Shown in pieces: positions 13,907-20,203 of a DNA stretch of 22,752 bases. Below the pieces are notes generated by a model. That model saw only the letters and a program-made list of their open reading frames with translations. It ran no database searches and had not been told where the DNA came from. The stretch lies in assembly GCA_964529405.1 (NCBI GenBank), contig CAZGWE010000015.1:1-22752 (forward strand), given 5' to 3'. Source of the stretch: CAZGWE01 sp964529405 (GTDB lineage Bacteria; Patescibacteriota; UBA1384; XYA2-FULL-43-10; 1-14-0-10-43-13). The position numbers and the translations under genes are program-made. Within the stretch, counting starts at the first letter, position 1. Each line of letters begins with the position of its first letter.

Positions 13907-15190
13907 TCAAGGTCTTAAGCGTTTGACGTCACGCGGAAAAAGAGTGGCTTCTTTGATACTGCCGAGGCCTAGCAACTGTTGAATCAGTCGCTCGCTGCCC
14001 ATGCCCCAGCCGCCGTGCGGCGGAAGGGCAAATTTAAAGGTATTCAAATAGTCTTCCATACCCTTGGGGCTGATGCCCTTCTTTTTCATATTCTCCTCGA
14101 GCATCTTATAATCATGAATGCGTTGGCTGCCGGTGACGAGTTCCATACCGCGAAAGATTAAGTCAAAACCCTCGGTTGTATTATAATCCGGGCTCGGCAT
14201 ATGATAGAACGGTTTGTCGTGCCAGTAGTAGTTGGTTATGTAGATAAAATCGGAATTAAACTTCTCTTTGGCATAGCGGCCGGCCAGACGTTCTCCTTCG
14301 GGGTCGATGTCGGTTTCTGCCGGAACCTCGTAGTCGTATTTTTCTTTAATAATCTTTTTGATTTCATCAAGCGTAACATGAGGAACTTCGGCCGGAATAA
14401 CGGGCACCTCGGTGTTATAAAGTTTTAAATATTGTTCGCCTTCCCTGCTGATCATCTCGAACATCCTTCTCAAAACTTTGGCCAGCATAGTCGTAATGTC
14501 GCGGTAATTCTCGATAAAACCCATCTCGGCATCAAGGCTGATATATTCGTTAACATGCCGGGTGGTAAAATGGGGTTCGGCCCGGAAAGTTGAGCCGATC
14601 TCAAAAACACGCTCAAAAACCCCAACCATTATCTGTTTGTAAAATTGAGGGCTTTGAGCTAAATAAGCTTTTTTCTCGAAATAGGTCAGCTCAAAGAAGT
14701 TGGCGCCGCCTTCGGAGGCTACCTCTAAAATTTTGGGTGTTTTAATTTCCGTAAAGCCTTCTTCGCGCATGGCAGTTTCGTAGGCTTTAAGCAAGATATC
14801 GTAAAGTTTAAAAATAGCCTGAACTTTGGTGTGCCTTAAAGAAAGCGGGCGATAATCAAGCAAAGTATTTAAATTGAGATTTAGTTCCGGTTTGGCCAAG
14901 TCAAAAGGATAATCTTCTACACTGGTTGAGATGGCTTTGATCTCCTTACCCTGGATTTCATAACCACCCTTGGCACGCTCATCCTTGATGACTTTACCGG
15001 TCAGATCAACAGCGTCGCCCATCTTGATGTCGCTTTCCTTATTCCAAACGGTTTGGATGGTGCCGGTATAGTCTTGGACTATAATAAAAGTGATGGCTTC
15101 GCCAAGTTTGCGGGTATTAATAACCCGACCCAAAACCCTGGCATCCTTGTCGGTATAATCTTTGATATCTCCAATCAGCACTCTTTCCAT
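13907..15190 (-). CDS. aspS: Aspartyl-tRNA synthetase, archaeal type
   Basis: Charges tRNA-Asp. At 427 residues it lacks the roughly 100-residue GAD insertion of the usual 590-residue bacterial AspRS and instead follows the archaeal/eukaryal AspRS-AsnRS pattern: OB-fold anticodon domain (about 1-100), LEVASEGGANFFEL (about 155-168), motif 2 FRAEPHFTTRHVNEYISLDAE (about 200-220) and motif 3 GGWGMGSERLIQ with LFPRDVKR at the C-terminus. Enzymes of this type are often non-discriminating and also charge tRNA-Asn, feeding a GatCAB amidotransferase; neither gat genes nor asnS lie in the window, so this is inference. The ATG follows a GGCGGT ribosome site. A promoter lies at 15243-15271. Confidence 0.93.
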   Translation of the reverse strand: MERVLIGDIKDYTDKDARVLGRVINTRKLGEAITFIIVQDYTGTIQTVWNKESDIKMGDAVDLTGKVIKDERAKGGYEIQGKEIKAISTSVEDYPFDLAKPELNLNLNTLLDYRPLSLRHTKVQAIFKLYDILLKAYETAMREEGFTEIKTPKILEVASEGGANFFELTYFEKKAYLAQSPQFYKQIMVGVFERVFEIGSTFRAEPHFTTRHVNEYISLDAEMGFIENYRDITTMLAKVLRRMFEMISREGEQYLKLYNTEVPVIPAEVPHVTLDEIKKIIKEKYDYEVPAETDIDPEGERLAGRYAKEKFNSDFIYITNYYWHDKPFYHMPSPDYNTTEGFDLIFRGMELVTGSQRIHDYKMLEENMKKKGISPKGMEDYLNTFKFALPPHGGWGMGSERLIQQLLGLGSIKEATLFPRDVKRLRP

Positions 15191-15207
15191 GGCACCGCCT
15201 TTTTATT

Positions 15208-15234
15208 ATGTCATCCCCGTGAAAGCGGGGACAT
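15208..15234. repeat. Short palindrome of a common dispersed type
   Basis: CCCCG-TGAAAG-CGGGG (15215-15230) with outer ATGT/ACAT pairing. The sequence resembles the short palindromic repeats with a GTGAAAGC core scattered through many bacterial genomes. It lies at the 5' end of the predicted aspS leader. Confidence 0.5.
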
Positions 15235-15242
15235 TATACTTT

Positions 15243-15271
15243 TTTATACCAATTATAGGCCCGACAGTCAA
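15243..15271 (-). promoter_or_regulatory. Promoter of aspS
   Basis: On the minus strand -35 TTGACT (15266-15271) and -10 TATAAA (15243-15248) are exactly 17 nt apart. The start would be near 15236, giving a leader of about 45 nt that contains the palindrome at 15208-15234. Confidence 0.65.
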
Positions 15272-15303
15272 ATTCAGGCCAGAATTATCAACAGGTTTAT
15301 ATA

Positions 15304-15332
15304 TTTACATAAAAGTACTTTGCCGTTAGCAT
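15304..15332 (+). promoter_or_regulatory. Candidate promoter of the lone orphan gene
   Basis: TTTACA (15304-15309), a 17-nt spacer and TAGCAT (15327-15332). The predicted start is about 20 nt before the ATG at 15360. Confidence 0.45.
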
Positions 15333-15359
15333 AGATAAAGGATTGGGAGGGAAACAGCT

Positions 15360-15692
15360 ATGACCATGAATTTTGTGGATTGGGATATTCCGGCCAGTTA
15401 CGAAATACGGGCATATGACTCCGTTAACGGCCCGTACAGCTTTTGGCTCGAGGTTCAACCCGGCGGCCACGGTGTGACATATTGGGATGATGATGGCAGC
15501 GTTCGGAAACGCGGCCGCATCGAAGAAGACCACCCTCTACGGGTTGGCGACAAGGCGCCAACTATCGTTCTGGAAAGCGGCGGACACCTGCCGCTCGCAG
15601 GCAGGATCACAAAGATATCCCTCTTTGTGGCGATTGTCCCGACCTACTACGATGTCCTTGAAGCGCAAGGGCAACGGCGCCTATTTCTGTGA
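15360..15692 (+). CDS. Orphan protein, 110 residues
   Basis: I do not recognise this protein. It is rich in Asp, Gly, Tyr and Trp in its first half (for example FVDWDIPASYEIRAYDSVN and a VTYWDDDGSV segment near residue 40) and looks like a small beta-rich soluble domain with no signal or membrane segment. It is well framed as a gene: candidate promoter, GGGAGG 9 nt before the ATG, and an intrinsic terminator at 15702-15735. It appears more GC-rich than the genes to its right. The 20 bases from 15350 to 15369, spanning the start codon, equal the E. coli lacZ initiation region, so the protein begins MTM as LacZ does, but the rest is unrelated to LacZ. Confidence 0.7.
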   Translation: MTMNFVDWDIPASYEIRAYDSVNGPYSFWLEVQPGGHGVTYWDDDGSVRKRGRIEEDHPLRVGDKAPTIVLESGGHLPLAGRITKISLFVAIVPTYYDVLEAQGQRRLFL

Positions 15693-15701
15693 GAGCCGCC
15701 C

Positions 15702-15735
15702 GGCGGAGGGGTTTCGTCCTTTCCGCCATTTTTAT
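15702..15735 (+). terminator. Intrinsic terminator of the orphan gene
   Basis: GGCGGAGGGG (15702-15711) pairs with CCTTTCCGCC (15718-15727) using two G-T pairs, around TTTCGT, and is followed by ATTTTTAT. Confidence 0.75.
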
Positions 15736-15759
15736 GGATAAGAGAAAAATGCACAACTT

Positions 15760-15795
15760 TTTCCGGACGCCAGCCTGAATATAGTGATCCGGAAA
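15760..15795. terminator. Stem-loop at the end of the peptide-transport operon
   Basis: TTTCCGGA (15760-15767) and TCCGGAAA (15788-15795) are exact complements around 20 nt. It lies 5 bases beyond the end of the last minus-strand gene. On that strand the 3' arm is followed by AAGTTG, with no T run, so it is only a possible terminator. Confidence 0.35.
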
Positions 15796-15799
15796 TTGG

Positions 15800-16075
15800 T
15801 TACTTCACAACAATCCATTTACTTACGGACTTTTTTAGTATTACGGAGATTAGTCCTCCGCTGATAGCAACAAAAAAGATCCCGGCGTGGGTTTGTGTAT
15901 CGAAGCCCTGTTCGCTTTTCGAAAAACTGTAAATTTTGAAAATACCCCGTCCGAGTTCAAAGCGGCTTACATTGTTCATATCCAGCCAGATGGTTCCAAC
16001 TGTTGTTAGCACCACACTTAATATGAAAAAAAATCCAAGACCGATAGCAAACGTGACGAAGTCCTCTTTTTTCAT
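15800..16075 (-). CDS. Small membrane protein of the peptide locus
   Basis: A 91-residue protein with two hydrophobic spans (about 7-31 and 64-80), joined by a polar loop containing the WLDMNNVSRFELGRG segment, and a lysine-rich C-terminus. No family recognised. Its ATG overlaps the TGA of the M50 protease gene as ATGA and has AAAGGAGT upstream, so it is translationally coupled as the last gene of the operon. Small membrane proteins at the end of bacteriocin or toxic-peptide operons often give self-protection; immunity is therefore a reasonable guess here, but nothing in the sequence itself shows it. Confidence 0.7.
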   Translation of the reverse strand: MKKEDFVTFAIGLGFFFILSVVLTTVGTIWLDMNNVSRFELGRGIFKIYSFSKSEQGFDTQTHAGIFFVAISGGLISVILKKSVSKWIVVK

Positions 16076-16836
16076 TCTTTACTCCTTTCTTTTGTTAAAT
16101 TGTACCATACGGGCAAAGCCGAAATAATATTTTTGCCATCACGAAATATAGGGATAATTGATGTCATTAAGGTTATGTGGATAATGAAACAAAAAATGAT
16201 CAGTGCTTTTAGATAAGGGTCCCGGGTGAATTCGATGATGAAGATTAGCAAAGATGCACAAAGCAAATTTGATATAAAGCCGCCCAGACTTATAAAAATG
16301 CTTTTTATCGGATTGTCTGTTTTGTAAAGAAGTGATATTGTCTTGCCTTGTATACGAAATGCAGACGGAACTCTTAGCAGACAAGAAAAAAGGTAATGTC
16401 CAAGCTCATGTATCAGCAATGATGAAATAACGGAAACGTTTAGAAAAAAGGCGAAGAGAAAAAGATAATATTGCTTCACCGTAACTAAAGATAATGCGGT
16501 TAGGATGATTAACGTGCCCAGATAAAGCGGATCGCTGAAGTACTGGAGGAATAAGCTGATAACGATCTTTGGATTGACGGAGTCGCCGTTAATTATGTAA
16601 CGCTTGAAATTATATATCAGGATTTTTTTCTTTACCGGTTCAAACAACCACTGTGTGCCGGTTAGATAGTGATAATGCCCCGAGAGAATATTTACATATC
16701 CTTGGTCATTTAATTTAGACACAAAGTCAAGACGGCCGTATTTGTTGGTTAACGATGAGGAGCATATCAAATCGATGCCTCCTATTAACTTATTGGTGGA
16801 TACGTTCTCAACTAGAATGGAGTTTATATTAATCAT
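16072..16836 (-). CDS. M50-type (site-2) membrane metalloprotease
   Basis: A 254-residue protein with a soluble N-terminal part of about 90 residues followed by roughly five to six membrane helices. The helix at 133-152 carries the zinc motif HELGH (143-147), and a later segment IIPIFRDGKN (227-236) supplies the conserved third ligand Asp233 of the site-2 protease family (usual form NxxPxxxxDG). A Gly-rich, Asn-containing helix (SLGGFISN, 183-190) between them also fits. These proteases cut within or next to membrane helices. The closest layout I know is YydH of the Bacillus YydF-J peptide locus. It overlaps the permease gene by 8 bases and the next gene by 4, so it belongs to the same operon; the likely substrate is the hydrophobic 70-residue peptide (inference). 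Confidence 0.82.
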   Translation of the reverse strand: MININSILVENVSTNKLIGGIDLICSSSLTNKYGRLDFVSKLNDQGYVNILSGHYHYLTGTQWLFEPVKKKILIYNFKRYIINGDSVNPKIVISLFLQYFSDPLYLGTLIILTALSLVTVKQYYLFLFAFFLNVSVISSLLIHELGHYLFSCLLRVPSAFRIQGKTISLLYKTDNPIKSIFISLGGFISNLLCASLLIFIIEFTRDPYLKALIIFCFIIHITLMTSIIPIFRDGKNIISALPVWYNLTKERSKE

Positions 16837-18355
16837 GGGATAGGCGCATTTTTAGAAGAAATATTTGAAATACATAGGCCAATGCAACCAGTGTGACCAA
16901 TGAGGCGTAGCTGATAAACTGCGGGTTAATGCTTATATGTTCGCCGAATCGATCTGAAATCTTTAAACTTAATTCGTTCAACATGACAACAAACATAAGA
17001 TAACCATATGAACTAATTACCCTAACGAAACCGTCACTTTTTTTGTTGAGTAGGATGGTTTTGGCCAGCATTGCCGATATAACGAAAAGCGTGCTGCTAA
17101 AAAAGCTGTTGGGCAGGCTTATTTTTTGGCTTGGCTCTAGGGTTATTTGCATAACCACAGCGTTTAATAGATGAAAAATTGTAATGGCAATGGAGAAAAA
17201 AATTATTAGGTTTAAATTGTATCTCAAAATATTGCCGCCAAAAGTTCTGAGAGTTTTTAAAATATCGTAGTCGTCGAAGCTCATAATATATATTCCTATA
17301 ATCAGAATTAGGGAATAATTGTAAAATTGCGAATATGCCAAGCCATATTGGCTCAAGGTATCTGACTGTTTGATAATAATGCTTCCAATAATGAGCAGTG
17401 CAACCAGACTGAGCGATGAAATGATGTCATAAAGGGCTCTGGAGATTTTCTTTACGATTAAAACGAGGTAATGATTAGGGAACCGATAATAAAAGGACAT
17501 CGAACCAGCGGTACTATTTCCCGGAGAGTCGTTTGGAGGCAACGCTAAGATAGAGTTGGAAATCATGGAAACTGTAACAACAAAAGCAATATTAATGGCA
17601 TTAAGGGCAAGATAGATAGCAATTTGGGAACTTGTTCCGTTTTTTAGTATGGCCAAAGCTTCGGTCAAATATCGGCCCGGCAAGAAATTGGAGTACGAAC
17701 CATGATAAGAAAGCCAAATGTATAGACAAATAATGAGAATTGAAGACAGGGCATTGAATGATGTGAGCGCATCCTCATAGCGAATTTTGAACAGCCTATA
17801 ACCGACGAGACTGGTTATTCTTATTATAAGACTGGCCAGGTAGGCAAAGTATATGATGTAGAAAATTTGCATAACCACAAGCGCGAGATTGCCTAGACTG
17901 CTTACCCCGCTTAATCGAAAAATTACGACTGAATAGGGCGCAATCATTGCCGAACTTAGGATGAAAATTAGGGCAATCGAGGGAAGCATGAATGCTTGCC
18001 TGATAGCTGTTTCTTTATAGGCGCTGACTCGCACCACTTCTGGCAGGGGGTCCTTTTTTATCTTTGAGCCGGTGATTAACAACACGGAAAGGGTTAATAT
18101 ATAGATAATGTTGGCGTAATTGAAAATTAGATCAGTTATTTTTCCGTTCTCTTGAAGCATCGTCGCGAATAAGGACAATTGGTTGTTTAATTTCGCAAAC
18201 ATATTCCAGCTGAAAAATATTATCGCAATAAGAAACAGAACGGATGACAATATCAGAATTGGATTTTCCAGTACTAAAACTTTCAGTCTATTTCGCCAGA
18301 TCTTCAGCTGCGTAAGGAATACTATGTATGTAATCGTTAATTTTTCTGATCTCAT
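16829..18355 (-). CDS. Large multi-pass permease paired with the ABC ATPase
   Basis: A 508-residue integral membrane protein with about twelve hydrophobic stretches spread along its length, a short basic N-terminus and no soluble domain. No family recognised with confidence; size and neighbourhood fit an ABC-2/bacteriocin-type export permease with two 6-helix halves in one chain. The ATG at 18355 has AAAGGA directly upstream. It overlaps the 3' end of the ABC ATPase gene by 68 bases, unusually long, which implies translational coupling or a somewhat later true start (no other Met occurs early). It overlaps the protease gene by 8 bases. It would form the transport channel driven by the ATPase. 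Confidence 0.8.
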   Translation of the reverse strand: MRSEKLTITYIVFLTQLKIWRNRLKVLVLENPILILSSVLFLIAIIFFSWNMFAKLNNQLSLFATMLQENGKITDLIFNYANIIYILTLSVLLITGSKIKKDPLPEVVRVSAYKETAIRQAFMLPSIALIFILSSAMIAPYSVVIFRLSGVSSLGNLALVVMQIFYIIYFAYLASLIIRITSLVGYRLFKIRYEDALTSFNALSSILIICLYIWLSYHGSYSNFLPGRYLTEALAILKNGTSSQIAIYLALNAINIAFVVTVSMISNSILALPPNDSPGNSTAGSMSFYYRFPNHYLVLIVKKISRALYDIISSLSLVALLIIGSIIIKQSDTLSQYGLAYSQFYNYSLILIIGIYIMSFDDYDILKTLRTFGGNILRYNLNLIIFFSIAITIFHLLNAVVMQITLEPSQKISLPNSFFSSTLFVISAMLAKTILLNKKSDGFVRVISSYGYLMFVVMLNELSLKISDRFGEHISINPQFISYASLVTLVALAYVFQIFLLKMRLSHD

Positions 18356-19114
18356 CTTTTCCTTTGATTAAATGCACATAGCTGGATTCCAGGTCTCTTG
18401 TATTGCACTGTCTAAACAACTGGTTTTTATTACCCCGAAATAAGAGTTTCCCATGATTTAGTATGACTATACGGCTGCAGATATCTTCAATAATCTTCAA
18501 GTTGTGCGAACTTAATACAATCGTGCATCCTTTTGCCGATAAGACCACAAAGAGCTGTTTCAGGATGTAAATTGATTCTGGATCAAGTGCTGCAAAAGGT
18601 TCATCGACTATCAGCAGATCTGGCTGATGCACCAAAGCTCCAATGAGCAGGATTTTCTTTTTCATTCCGTTTGAGTAGAAGCGTATGAGGTGTTTTTTTC
18701 TCTCTGTAAGTCTAAAGAGCTCAAATAAATATTCTTTTTGTTTTAGAATTTCTAACTCATTTTTTTGATAAAGTTTAGCCATAAAATCGACATATTCTTC
18801 ACCGGAAAGATCCTCGATCAGTACTCGTTCTTCCGGCACATATCCAATATTTTTTCTTATTATTTGCAAATTGTTTTTTTGTTTTACATTAAGACCATAA
18901 ACGCTAATTTCTCCGCTGTCTTTGTCTGAGAATTCATTGAGGCNNNNNNNNNNAACAACAACTTGATGATTGTTGACTTTCCAGCGCCATTGGCCCCAAG
19001 AAAGCAAAAAATCTCGCCACAATTAATCGCGAGGCTAACATTATCAACAGCTTTTAAGTTGCTATAATATTTTGTTAGATTGCTTACCGATACGATTTTT
19101 TCGTTTTTTTTCAC
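18288..19114 (-). CDS. ABC transporter ATP-binding protein (BcrA/CcmA type)
   Basis: An ABC ATPase split in the assembly by ten N at 18944-18953. The first part has the N-terminal sheet (VSVSNLTKYYSNLKAVDNVSL) and Walker A GANGAGKST (40-48). After the gap come DSGEISVYG, the signature as YSNGMKKK (a variant of LSGGQ typical of export and antibiotic-resistance ATPases), Walker B LLIVDEPFAALDP and the switch His in LSSHN. The two parts are in different frames with ten bases in the gap, so the gap length is wrong; a real frameshift is less likely since all motifs are intact. The GTG at 19114 with AAGGA five bases upstream was preferred to a TTG at 19132. It would power export by the downstream permease. 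Confidence 0.85.
18944..18953. other. Assembly gap (10 N) within the ABC ATPase gene
   Basis: A run of ten N just after Walker A. The reading frames on either side do not match if exactly ten bases are assumed, so this is a placeholder of unknown true length. Confidence 0.95.
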
Positions 19115-19190
19115 AGCTATCCTTATGGGCAATATTTTACCATTTTGTCTTAGTAGGCGTGAGTAACTACAGGAATTTCGAAGCCATGCT

Positions 19191-19216
19191 CCGGCACCCT
19201 CAAAAGAGGGTGCCGG
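19191..19216 (-). terminator. Strong stem-loop between the peptide and ABC genes
   Basis: CCGGCACCCTC and GAGGGTGCCGG are perfect 11-bp arms around a 4-nt loop, 10 bases after the peptide stop codon. No T run follows on the minus strand. Such hairpins behind peptide precursor genes commonly act as partial terminators or 3'-end stabilisers, giving more peptide than transporter mRNA. Confidence 0.65.
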
Positions 19217-19226
19217 GCCAAATTAC

Positions 19227-19439
19227 TTACCTTGTACAAGCCAGTTTGAGAACTGACCAACTTAACCTTACGGCATATTCAAAATTCATACCCCTATAAG
19301 CACAGTAAGCAGCAACGCCTAGGCCAAGTAAACCCAAAATGGCAATTGCAACTATTAATACAACAACTGCGTCTGCTCTTTTCCATGAACCAAACGCAGG
19401 CATGCCTCCAGCATACGAACTTGCTAATGCATATTCCAT
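19227..19439 (-). CDS. Hydrophobic peptide, candidate precursor (70 residues)
   Basis: A 70-residue peptide with three parts: a short Ala/Ser/Tyr-rich N-terminus ending in a double glycine (Gly11-Gly12, then MPAFGSWKR), a strongly hydrophobic helix (about 24-45, rich in Val, Ile, Leu, Ala and with a GLLGLG core), and an amphipathic C-terminus with Cys46 and Cys68. AGGAGG sits at ideal distance before the ATG and TATAAT (19455-19460) just upstream, so strong expression is likely. No known bacteriocin family recognised. It heads an operon with an ABC exporter, a membrane protease and a small membrane protein, which suggests a secreted or membrane-active peptide, possibly cut at GG or by the M50 protease. 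Alternative: a small structural membrane protein. Confidence 0.72.
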   Translation of the reverse strand: MEYALASSYAGGMPAFGSWKRADAVVVLIVAIAILGLLGLGVAAYCAYRGMNFEYAVRLSWSVLKLACTR

Positions 19440-19454
19440 AAAACCTCCTACTTA

Positions 19455-19460
19455 ATTATA
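19455..19460 (-). promoter_or_regulatory. -10 box of the peptide gene
   Basis: Perfect TATAAT on the minus strand about 15 bases before the ATG. The -35 region is weak (ATATGT at 17-nt spacing). The leader would be very short and start at or near the AGGAGG site. Confidence 0.5.
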
Positions 19461-19521
19461 TCGACCTTTTTGTTTTAACATATAGGGGTTAAATAATCTG
19501 CTACGTGCAGCAGCTACCCCA

Positions 19522-19551
19522 AAAAGTATTCTCTGGTCAGAGAATACTTTT
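19522..19551. terminator. Perfect 14-bp bidirectional terminator
   Basis: AAAAGTATTCTCTG (19522-19535) and its exact complement (19538-19551) flank a 2-base GT centre, with A/T runs at both ends. It isolates the peptide operon from the mobile-element region to its right. Confidence 0.7.
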
Positions 19552-19662
19552 ATTGCTACTCCTTCATCCATACCGGAGGGGTACTTGAGGGGTTCTTTTA
19601 GATCATTTTTTCTTGGAAAGTTTCTCAAGCCAGCTAATTCACCGGGTGATGTCGTGAACAGC

Positions 19663-19674
19663 TAAGGCGCCTTA
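19663..19674. repeat. 12-bp perfect palindrome TAAGGCGCCTTA
   Basis: A short perfect palindrome in the non-coding stretch between the terminator at 19522-19551 and the transposase remnant. Purpose unknown. I see no gene between 19552 and 19716. Confidence 0.35.
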
Positions 19675-19716
19675 AGAAAATAAATTCCACATTTACAAAG
19701 TACGGTTATAAAAAGT

Positions 19717-19869
19717 CTAAAATCGGGGATGCTCCAGCTTGTATTTGCTCACCAGTTCTAAAAAGTACAAGTAATCTTCATCCGACTTAAAAACCGTATT
19801 CAGATTGTTTCCTCGGGTCATGATATGATAAAAGCTTTGAGACAAAAGAAATCGTCGAGCTCTTGGCAT
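19717..19869 (-). pseudogene. Truncated REP-associated tyrosine (Y1) transposase
   Basis: The minus strand from an ATG at 19869 encodes 50 residues beginning MPRARRFLLS, then YHIMTRGNNLNTVFKSDEDY, then LYFLELVSKYKLEHPRF before a TAG. This is the recognisable N-terminus of Y1/RAYT transposases (usual pattern PR..R....YHI..RGN....F....D...F...L). Intact members run to about 150-250 residues and include an HxH motif and a catalytic Tyr, both missing here. No continuation was found in the other minus-strand frames beyond the stop, so the 3' part is deleted. RAYT enzymes mobilise short palindromes, and several palindromes occur in this window. Confidence 0.72.
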
Positions 19870-20203
19870 GGTTTAATAATAGCGCTATTTACCCAAAAGC
19901 GGAATATCGAGGCCAGGGGAGAACCAGTATGTTAGTTTGTTAGCAAGGTTACTTGGTGGTAACTTTAGAGGGATGTCGGATAAGGCTTTGTGAGAACTGC
20001 CTTTTAAAAGGCCTGGGACGGATTGCCGTTCGACTTTTCTCTCTTGCCAGCATGAACAAATAGAATATTGCCGCCCCTGAGCCGTTCGATTGCCACTCAT
20101 GGTCTGAGCGGAGTCGAAGACTTGTCGAAGGGCAAGGCTAAGTATACTGGTGTTTCACTGGCAGGAAGATCATTAGCTCGTAGTTTGCGAAAGGAGGTAG
20201 CAT
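19870..20203 (+). ncRNA. Non-coding 5' region of the IS110-type element, candidate bridge RNA
   Basis: There is no plausible reading frame in these 334 bases before the transposase, but there is much secondary structure: AAGGTTAC/GTAACTTT around a 6-nt loop near 19945-19970, the perfect palindrome GCCTTTTAAAAGGC (19999-20012), and two GTCGAAG copies near 20113-20128. IS110-group elements encode a bridge RNA with target- and donor-binding loops in the region upstream of the transposase. Position and size fit, but the loops and exact limits cannot be fixed by eye. Confidence 0.4.

Noticed and set aside
18288..19132. Frameshifted (pseudogene) ABC ATPase
   Set aside because: The frame change coincides with the ten-N gap, and all ATPase motifs are intact on both sides, so an assembly gap of wrong length explains it better.
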